From Guyanagaster necrorhizus (lineage: Eukaryota > Basidiomycota > Agaricomycetes > Agaricales > Physalacriaceae), in assembly GCF_019112545.1 (NCBI RefSeq), contig NW_025064900.1, positions 716,443 through 780,442 on the forward strand: a stretch of DNA of 64,000 nucleotides, in the 5' to 3' direction. Below are positions 56,750 through 64,000 of this stretch, one piece after another. The translations under genes were made by a program, and so were the position numbers. Each line of letters starts with the position of its first letter. The stretch's first letter is position 1. Under the pieces are notes generated by a model. It worked only from the letters and a program-made list of their open reading frames with translations. It was not told the origin of the DNA and did not search any database.

Positions 56750-58179
56750 AACAGACATGCTAGTGATAACTGCAGGAGAATATAGGGTGGTGAAATCAAG
56801 TGAGGGTTGAGAACAAATATCTCACATCTCTTGAATACTTATATATCTATAGTATAAATATTTTCTGGTGCTATTCATAGAAACCATGACCATGCCTGAG
56901 ATTCTGATATTTTTCAGCTCTCACTCTAACAAAATTGTTGAAAAATTAGTGTGTATATATTTATAAAGCTACTCAATGAGTCAGTAAAAACTCCATTGAA
57001 TAGCACTAAATTGTGACACCTTATAAATTGCATTGTGAAGCAATAGAACTTCCACTGTCCTGAATGACTGACAGAATTTTACATGGCACATATAGAATAT
57101 TATGAGACAAATACTAAAGATAAAATCAAGATCATCAATTTGATCTTGACATTCTCATCATCTCACTGATGTCAGAAGATTCAGAATGAGCACTGAGAAA
57201 TCCAAAGGGTAAATTAATTATAAATCAATAGCAGAAGCACTTCAGGTAAATATGAAGTGTAGTATGTATATCATTTTGTTATATAGGTTTCATCTTGGAT
57301 TTTAGTGCTTTATGTGACAATGTAAGACTGTTCAGTTTGGTAATAATATTAAGAAACAGTAAGCATACACTACTTAAATTACAATTGATGAACTTGAGTA
57401 ATGGGAGATTCAAAACTCTGCTGTATTATTAGGCACTTGAATGGACAGGAGAGGAGTACCATTCTTACTATTGTGATCTTGGAGAGGCTAGTGATAGTTA
57501 CAACTTATAAAACAATAGCTACAAATACAGACAAGTATAGCAAATGATATGAATCTGCATGTAATTGCAATGAATCAGACTACTAGACTGAGTCTGCTGC
57601 TGTCACCATAGCAGCTTGAGTCCAGTCATGCCTCAAACAGTGATGGTGATCAATATTTGAATATTATGTTAGAAATAGAATGCTTCTACTGTCAAAGCTA
57701 GAGTCAATTTCTGCAGCAGGATCTGCAGCTACTTGTAGTAAAGTATCCTTAGACATTCAGTTTTTTATTATTCTGATAGTGCCAAGCTTTCTCATTTAAG
57801 TGCATCAAATAGAAAGACAATTAATATAGAAAACATTGCTGCATATATATTACTCTTTGATGCACAAAGATTTGCCATTATAGATTTAAGGAATAGTGCT
57901 CCTGTCTCCAAAGAGAGAATATTGGTCTCTCAGGAATGAAAAAGTCAGGGCAAATATAATATGTTTCATTGATCTCAGAAGAAAAGAGATCTGTCTGCAA
58001 TAACTGAGATCATATATTGTGGTCAATTTTGCATAAAATAACACAATATACTAGTACTGTCCAGTTGAAGACATTTTGTTGATGTATTGATGTGAAGCCA
58101 CTGCTCTAGTGATGCTAATGTTGACATCAATTTATGCATGACATGCAGACTATTATCAAGGAGGACTGCTGATACTGCC
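56750..58179. other. CpG-depleted AT-rich fossil DNA
   Basis: Stops in all frames and almost no CpG. Nothing recognised. Confidence 0.5.
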
Positions 58180-59480
58180 TCAGTGTCATTAGGAACAGCT
58201 TGGCAATATAGAAGTTAACTTGAGCAAAATAGTGGATCACTCTAATGATGGCTCATCAAAAGCTTATCCAATTATTCTTTCTCACCTGGCCTGCCAACTT
58301 TTCAAGCCTTTAAAAGATGATACCAAGCTATGTTGACATTTTGTGATTCAGGAGAAGTAGCAACATTAGTAGATATAAAAATAGGCTTAAAGAAGCAACT
58401 GTATGAGCTGTGAATGACAGGAAAGGATGCATCTCATACCTTCTATTACTGATAACATAGTCTGTGGCTTCTATACCACACTAAAAATAATATCCAAACT
58501 GTTAGTGGCCCACACTAATTGGTACAGCTGGAATTTAAGTGAATATATGTGGCATATGAGGAGTTAGTGATCCAAAAGATGAATCAGTCAATAAACAGGT
58601 GAAAATAATGCTTATAAGAGGCAGATATGTGACATTTTCAGCCTTGAAATGGGACTGTAGATGCATAAGCCACTGAATACACCACCAAAAAAACCATACT
58701 ACATACCTAATATTGCTTAAATATTACCTTTTCACAAGCTCAGAACTTCATATAGACAGTATTGCTCTTAGAAATAAGTCTTCAAGCCAACAGAAGCCAG
58801 CTATACATGATGAAATGGGAATTTCAGTGACTATATGCATGCCAAGCAATGTACAGGCAGGATCAGTCATCTATAGTAGACTTTATAATTGCTGAAAATG
58901 ATGAAATGACAGTTGCAAGACTCACAATACAAGTTGGATATCAATATTGAATGCAAGCAAGGCCATCCATATCACTGTCATTATCATTGAGCAATGAGAT
59001 GAATAATTACAGAGAGTTCCACTATATACATGCCCTCAGATCATCAAGGTCCATCACATTGGAAACAGTTTGGTGACTTTCATCATTGTTGCATTGATAA
59101 TGGTGGTAAAAGGAAGAGAGACTTTGGGCCAGACCATATCTCTGCATCTCCATCCCAGTCAATATTAACTGCAATGGGTCACATCTGTACCTAAACTGCA
59201 TATTAGCAAAGTTTTTGACAAGTGCAGTGGATACAGCTGATGATGTGCCCTAAGGAGATGGAAGTAAACAGACAGAATAGAAAGTGGTACAGGATGGACC
59301 CAAAAAGAATTCAAGTACAAATCATCTATATATAAGTCAAATTTCAAAATATGTCCATTGTCCCTTCTATGATGAAATCATTTCTGATTCCTGCTTCCAC
59401 TGATACTGTTTCTTTATGTAATGAATAGCTCAGGTAAACCCTCAGCTGGGAAGCACATAATCACAACTATCCTATAGCAT
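58180..59480 (+). repeat. inverted repeat arm, right copy of an old unknown element
   Basis: 58180-58600 is the reverse complement of about 28800-29260. Plus-strand translation is protein-like with scattered TGA/TAG (DNIVCGFYTTLKIISKLLV; DHISASPSQSILTAMGHICT further right), so the coding relic extends beyond the part shared with the left arm. Element family not identified. Confidence 0.5.
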
Positions 59481-59606
59481 AACAGGCATAATAATCGTTG
59501 CTTGCCATAAATTACATTCTATGGATCAATTGTTCATTTAGTCAAACTCGAGGCACAAGAATACAACCAGCAAGTAAATTTACAAGTCATACAATTAGGT
59601 GAAATG

Positions 59607-61231
59607 CTACATATTACTCCAAAAATCAAGCCAATTCGCAAGCTCATTAGATGCATCTTCATCATTAAAAACGTCTCTTTTCTTCAATAAGAAGATCACT
59701 CCAAATCCAGCTTCTTTCAGTTTATATACTTGTCACAAACGCCCCTTCCAGTCAGAATTAACCAGGCGATAGGTCCTCAAAACCTCGGTGTTTGGAACCG
59801 ACAAGACCAGTGATTGCAGCCCACATTTGTGTCGAGATACTGCCATGGCATATAGGGAATCATCTTCAAATAATGATCTTGCTGGAAACCAGATATGCAG
59901 GGACAATCGCTGAAGACATGGGACGAACGAAGGCTCTGCCAATCTTTGCACTATTTCAGTTGACGTTTCCTCGTTTACGGCAATGACGAGATCTGTGAGG
60001 AACGTAAACATCTCCATGGCGATGTCGTTAAGAACCAGTAAAGGAAGAGGCCTGTACACGGCGAAAGATCGAAGACGGGGTTTGGAGCGCTTCAACAATT
60101 CGGAGATCATTCCAAGTTCATGTACAATATAATTGAGTCCTGAAGACTGTTGTTTAAGACAAGCAAAAAGAATCAGGTCCTCCAGTGCTGGAAAAGTACA
60201 GTACTTCAGATCTGTGGGAATATCGTATCCCGGTGAAAGCTGTCGGATATTTAAATGGGTTATTTCCGGTAATGGTACAGGAAATTTCCGCATGTCCGAA
60301 CAACCGTCAGACATGCTACGGAAGGTAAACGATTTCAGTTCCGTCCCTTGCGCAATACAACCATAGAAAAGGGATTTGTCAGACGTCTGGCCAGCCCAGA
60401 GTCGAAACTGATGCTCGTGGGTTGATGAAGAGGATGCGATAATTCGGCAAAGAAGTCGCCAGCTACTGTAACGGAGCGTAGTAAAGGAACGGAACGGAAA
60501 ATCCGGGAAAGCGCGGTACCAAAGTAATCTCGTGGATGATTGTGGTACATGGTAAAATCCAAGCTTTCTAGCATTGGGAGGTGTCCTGAGATGTGCAAAA
60601 GGCCACGGATGCTTTCAGGATCAGAGACACGGAGAGACAGGGATTTCCACCGTTGAGATGTAGGAGCGATGCATTTTGTCATTAACGCGCATTCCTCTGG
60701 GGCGGTGATCGAGCCCCGAATTGACATCCTGAGGGGACAATTTCTCGACAGAGAGAAGGCGGTGCGGAGGAGATTCTTCGAGTTGTATAATTCACTCCTC
60801 TCTCACTGGTATTTAGTTACATCGGTGTTCACCTTAGACCAAAGGGATGGCGATGACAACACAAGGACCCTCCATGTGTAGCATATGCTACGAAGGATGA
60901 ACGGAGGTGATGTGAGGCAGATCTCACTATCATCAGCTGCCAAATTGAATATGTGCAACAGGACGTCAGGTGGTACGCGTCGGATAGGGGACAATAGTGA
61001 TTTATTATCAGAGAGATCGGTCACGGTGTGATCGCACTCCTCTTGAAGACGTTGTAGAACAGATTGGATCGAAGCGATTTCCTTTTGACGAGATTGCACT
61101 TCGATATCCTGACGTTGTATTCGGGTATTGATGGAATTGATCATGGAGGAGTCCAGGTCCAGAGACGAGAAGCCGGCACGAAGGAGTGGAAGGAGATACA
61201 TGCCGGTGATATGGCATTTATATTTGACCAT
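59607..61231 (-). pseudogene. F-box protein with coiled coil and C-terminal repeats, broken
   Basis: Starts at ATG 61231. A coiled coil (INTRIQRQDIEVQSRQKEIA) leads into an agaricomycete-type F-box SLLSPIRRVPPDVLLHIFNL...CYTWRVLVLSSPSLWSKV. The frame then meets TGA at 60803, but homologous-looking text goes straight on (ERSELYNSKNLLRT, RNCPLRM). A one-base shift is needed around 60315-60390. Then LRR-like text (EITHLNIRQLSPG, FPALEDLILFACL) runs to a second TGA at 59733, after which QVYKLKEAGFGVIF continues to TAG at 59607. Both TGA codons fit decayed CGA. F-box proteins recruit substrates to SCF ubiquitin ligases; this copy is probably dead. An intron hiding the shift is possible. Confidence 0.7.
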
Positions 61232-62475
61232 CTCAAGGCGAGGAGAAGAGGATAACTTTTTCTAATAGCAAGTTAGAAGAGGTACATCGGCTTGAATGCA
61301 TCCAATACATACCTCGACTTCACCCATGTTCCATGTGAGTGTCTTGTTTACCCCTCGATAACGGCTAGGAATAGTCTGTCAGTTAACGAATCAGGCGGGT
61401 TGAGAATGAAGGTGGAAACAAGGTAAGATATCCTAGAGACAACAGGGTTGCAATAGGAGATGGTGATAGTACCAAGGTACGAAGCTCGCCGGTACCTCGG
61501 CCTAAATACTTTGCAAGTGAGATGTCTCACATCCTGGTCATTCATATGATATATGCAAAAGACGACGCAGACAAAGAATCGCAGTCGAAACATGGAACAA
61601 GATCGGTGAATTCAGAGACCCAAACGAATTAGTACAGTATTCGAAACAAAAAACTAAATCAAGTCATCCAGCTAGAGACACCAGACTCCACACTAAACGG
61701 TGCCCCTAACCTCTGTAATATGCTGTTAACCTGAAAGCAAAGTAGAGCAGTCAAATGCCACATGCGTGAAGAAAACGTGAATGCATCATCCCGTCACCGC
61801 TCCGAGCTCGTGCAGAAATGTTATGAGCATCGAATTATCTCGAGGGCTTAGCTGCATTGACCATACAAGCATGTATAAGCCAATGATTAGAGATAGCACG
61901 ACGACGGCATTCACATTGCATAGGTCATGATATTCTTAGCTACGAGCCTCGAGGATGGTTGCTGGACGCCATCATGGGCTTTTTGATATCACCGTCGTCG
62001 AGACAAAACAAAGTGCGATACCATCGCTCTGACGTCCCCGACACCACATGGCACACGGTGAGACGTAGCATCATCGATGGAGACTATCCTATCGCCATGG
62101 AGTCCGCGATATACGACACAAGGAATCGTCTCTTGAGAGCTGTATGGCTCGGCTCTCGATGGTCAACATGGCCCTTATCATAGGCCATAACTTGAGTAGG
62201 TATCATTTACGCACATCCAATTATTTTGCGATATTCTCGATGCAATGAACTGTTCATCTCCTCCAAGTTATACGTCGTAAACAAAGAAATAAGATCAGCA
62301 TTCTGAATGAGTTTTTCAATCAACCAATACTATAGGACTAGATATAAGATTCTGTTCAAATGAAAACGAGGGACAGTAATAATTGATTATACAAAATATA
62401 ACAGAAAGTAGGAATCATTGACGACACGTTCTTCATCTTAGAACATGCACGCAGCTCGACACCACAAGGAGAATG
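61232..62475. other. intergenic
   Basis: CpG content is normal again. Small frames at 61348-61593 (minus) and 61959-62183 (plus) are not recognised. No gene called. Confidence 0.45.
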
Positions 62476-63255
62476 CTACACAGCAGCGGAGGTGCGTGTC
62501 GACATCTGCCCGGTGTAGACGCTTGCTCTTGGATCCCACCGACCATGCAGGGGCTCACTGAAGGCGCCATTCACTATAGAGAATATGATGCTCAGGACCA
62601 TGATGAGCGTGAGAACGATCCACCCCAGCCAGGCGAATGCGAGCATGGCGGTCAGGATTCGGCATGGCTGATATCTCTGGCACCAACTGAGATCGCCCCA
62701 GATTGTCTGCATCAAAATAGTGTGTATGAGCCTGCGCAGAAATGGGAGAGAGAAAGTGCCTACACTGGATTGGGCCGCGCCTACTATCCAGAATAGCCAG
62801 AGGACGGAAAGTCCGATGAGCTCGCCGCGGAAGGTGGAAATGAGGCTGCCGTCAATACGTTTGTGGATGATACGGACGCTGTTGGAATGTTAAGGGAAGA
62901 ACATAATGGGGGCAGGCTACGAGACACACATGTAGATGCACCACGGTATTGTTAGGATTGTGGTAACCAGTAGTTCCACAACAATTGGGTCTGGGAGATA
63001 TTTTAGTCTTCGGTTCGGTGATCGCGGTCACCACGTTGGGGCTCACCGTAGAAATCGACGCCGCCGTTGAGAGGATCGCCTGCTGGGAGGTTGGTGGTAT
63101 AGTGTATTCGGGCAGAGGTCAGCCCGAGAAGGATGATGGAGAATACACCCTGGCATAACATGATGAGAACCAGCGCATCCTTTCTCTCGTGAGATGATTG
63201 ACCTTACCAGAGTGAAGTGCAGAGCAATTCGGAGAGGTGGTAAATCGAAGTTCAT
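62476..63255 (-). CDS. four-TM MARVEL-like membrane protein
   Basis: Minus-strand exons 63208-63255, 63047-63149, 62930-62990, 62764-62878 and 62476-62706 give 185 aa with four hydrophobic spans: IALHFTLGVFSIILLGLTSA, ELLVTTILTIPWCIY, ELIGLSVLWLFWIVGAA and MLAFAWLGWIVLTLIMVLSI. The loop before span 4 has two Cys (WCQRYQPCR), and ARIHY follows span 1, as I recall in small MARVEL-domain proteins of agaricomycetes. The short cytoplasmic tail is PLHGRWDPR plus Ser/Thr. MARVEL proteins act in membrane apposition and cargo sorting; the role here is unknown. All four introns are 51-58 bp, and splicing was chosen so that the spans connect. Confidence 0.8.
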
Positions 63256-63320
63256 TGGCGTTCAACGCAAAGAGAAATGATTTGGTAGGGTATGATGGAA
63301 AGCTAGAAGAGATGATGGCC

Positions 63321-63330
63321 GTTATATATA
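63321..63330 (-). promoter_or_regulatory. candidate TATA box of the four-TM gene
   Basis: TTATATATAA, a palindrome, 66-75 bases upstream of the start codon at 63255. Confidence 0.4.
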
Positions 63331-64000
63331 AGGATGGAGGAAGTTGCCTCGCAGGAGGCGTGCATATTGCTTCCTGGCATGCGTGATCGAGCAAGTAAAA
63401 GTTCCGATTCGGCCAGGTTAGGAAAGGAGTCGTAGCAACACATTTGATGCTGATGAACCGCTGCAAACTCAGCTGCTTCATCTGTAGTGCAGAACACTGA
63501 CAACACCTTGCCATAAAATGTGTCGCACACCTAGTAAGCGACAGGACTTGGCGGCAATCTTTCCGGGGGGGGACAATCGCAGCACCCAGGCTGATTATAA
63601 TCACCTGAACTCGAGCACGATGCAAGGTTTCTTGTGTTCGACACACCGCCAGCACGAGGCCCGTCCGTAACGTAGGATGAACAAACGTCTGTGGGTCCGA
63701 CGCCGATTTAGGCCATATATGACTTGTATCGAGTCATCCTGAACAGCCACGAGGCGTGTTTACGACGAGGATGTGCGTCATTTTCCCATGTTCACTTTAC
63801 TTTAGTGGCCCAATATTAATCAAAGTCTGACTCGTACGACCGGGCATGGTTCGGATCTCGCAGCATGCGACTGCGACTTCATTATCTATGGCGTGTAGGA
63901 AGTGTGCATCAACTAAACGGGGGTCCACGGACGATCAGTGGACTTGCGCTCTTCTAACAAGTGTCATTAATGATCGATTGTTAGAGAATAGATGTACCCT
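63331..64000. other. terminal stretch, no gene seen
   Basis: A 178-codon minus-strand frame (63119-63655) overlaps the first exons of the four-TM gene in another phase and lacks domain-like sequence. Nothing else recognised up to the window end. Confidence 0.45.

Noticed and set aside
28800..59480. Classic Neurospora-type RIP
   Set aside because: The depleted dinucleotide is CpG and the LTR differences are only at CpG; no CpA preference is visible. Methylation-linked CpG deamination fits better, though a CpG-type RIP cannot be excluded.
63119..63655. 178-codon minus-strand frame
   Set aside because: Overlaps the first exons and promoter of the four-TM gene in another phase and has no domain-like sequence.
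1..64000. CRISPR arrays, bacterial operons, rRNA genes
   Set aside because: No regularly spaced repeats, no Shine-Dalgarno-led gene strings and no rRNA-like sequence; the window is eukaryotic with spliceosomal introns.

Overview
The window looks like nuclear DNA from an Agaricomycete (mushroom-forming basidiomycete). The evidence is multi-exon genes whose introns are almost all 45-62 bp with GT..AG ends, together with families typical of that group: a WOPR (Gti1/Pac2) regulator, DML1/Misato, a TKL-type kinase with an MLKL-like helical N-terminus, an F-box protein with a leading coiled coil, AA9 LPMO relics and small multi-TM proteins. All gene models are my own splicing by eye from reading-frame continuity and family alignment from memory; no search was run.

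Layout. 1-28.4 kb is ordinary gene-bearing DNA: a 5'-truncated kinase gene (1-3877, +), a WOPR transcription factor (7104-8293, +), DML1/Misato (9153-11235, +), a membrane-anchored FkbM-like methyltransferase (12705-13848, -), two identical tRNA-Arg(ACG) genes (14476 and 21628), two decayed AA9 LPMO pseudogenes (15.6-16.2 and 17.2-17.7 kb, -), an unrecognised conserved-looking fungal protein (19228-20444, -) and a divergent pair of paralogous single-pass membrane protein genes (22906-23786, - and 27350-28338, +) that share a 15-nt microexon.

28.8-59.5 kb is a repeat island. A nearly CpG-free fossil reading frame was hit by a Ty3/gypsy element C (+, 470-bp LTRs, TSD CAATC). C was hit inside its integrase by element B (-, 467-bp LTRs, TSD TTATC). 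B was then hit twice: by D (38231-39842, a 1.6-kb copia-type element that carries only gag, 218-bp LTRs, TSD TAGTG) and by A (45342-53427, a young gypsy chromovirus, 439-bp LTRs, TSD CATCT). Every insertion is proven by equal-length LTRs and a perfect 5-bp target duplication, so the order is C, then B, then A and D. The old layers have lost nearly all CpG dinucleotides. A retains them, but its LTRs differ at only five sites, each a CpG transition. A, B and C carry a Tf1/sushi-like self-priming signal (the PBS is complementary to the predicted RNA 5' end), an extra transmembrane ORF just after the PBS, and an in-frame UAA at the same position in integrase.

59.6-64 kb returns to normal composition: an F-box pseudogene next to the island, broken by two TGA codons that look like decayed CGA, then a four-TM MARVEL-like membrane protein gene (62476-63255, -).

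The host genes do not form an obvious pathway. The coherent biology in the window is the nested retroelement island and the CpG-directed mutation that seems to have acted on it and possibly on the adjacent F-box gene.
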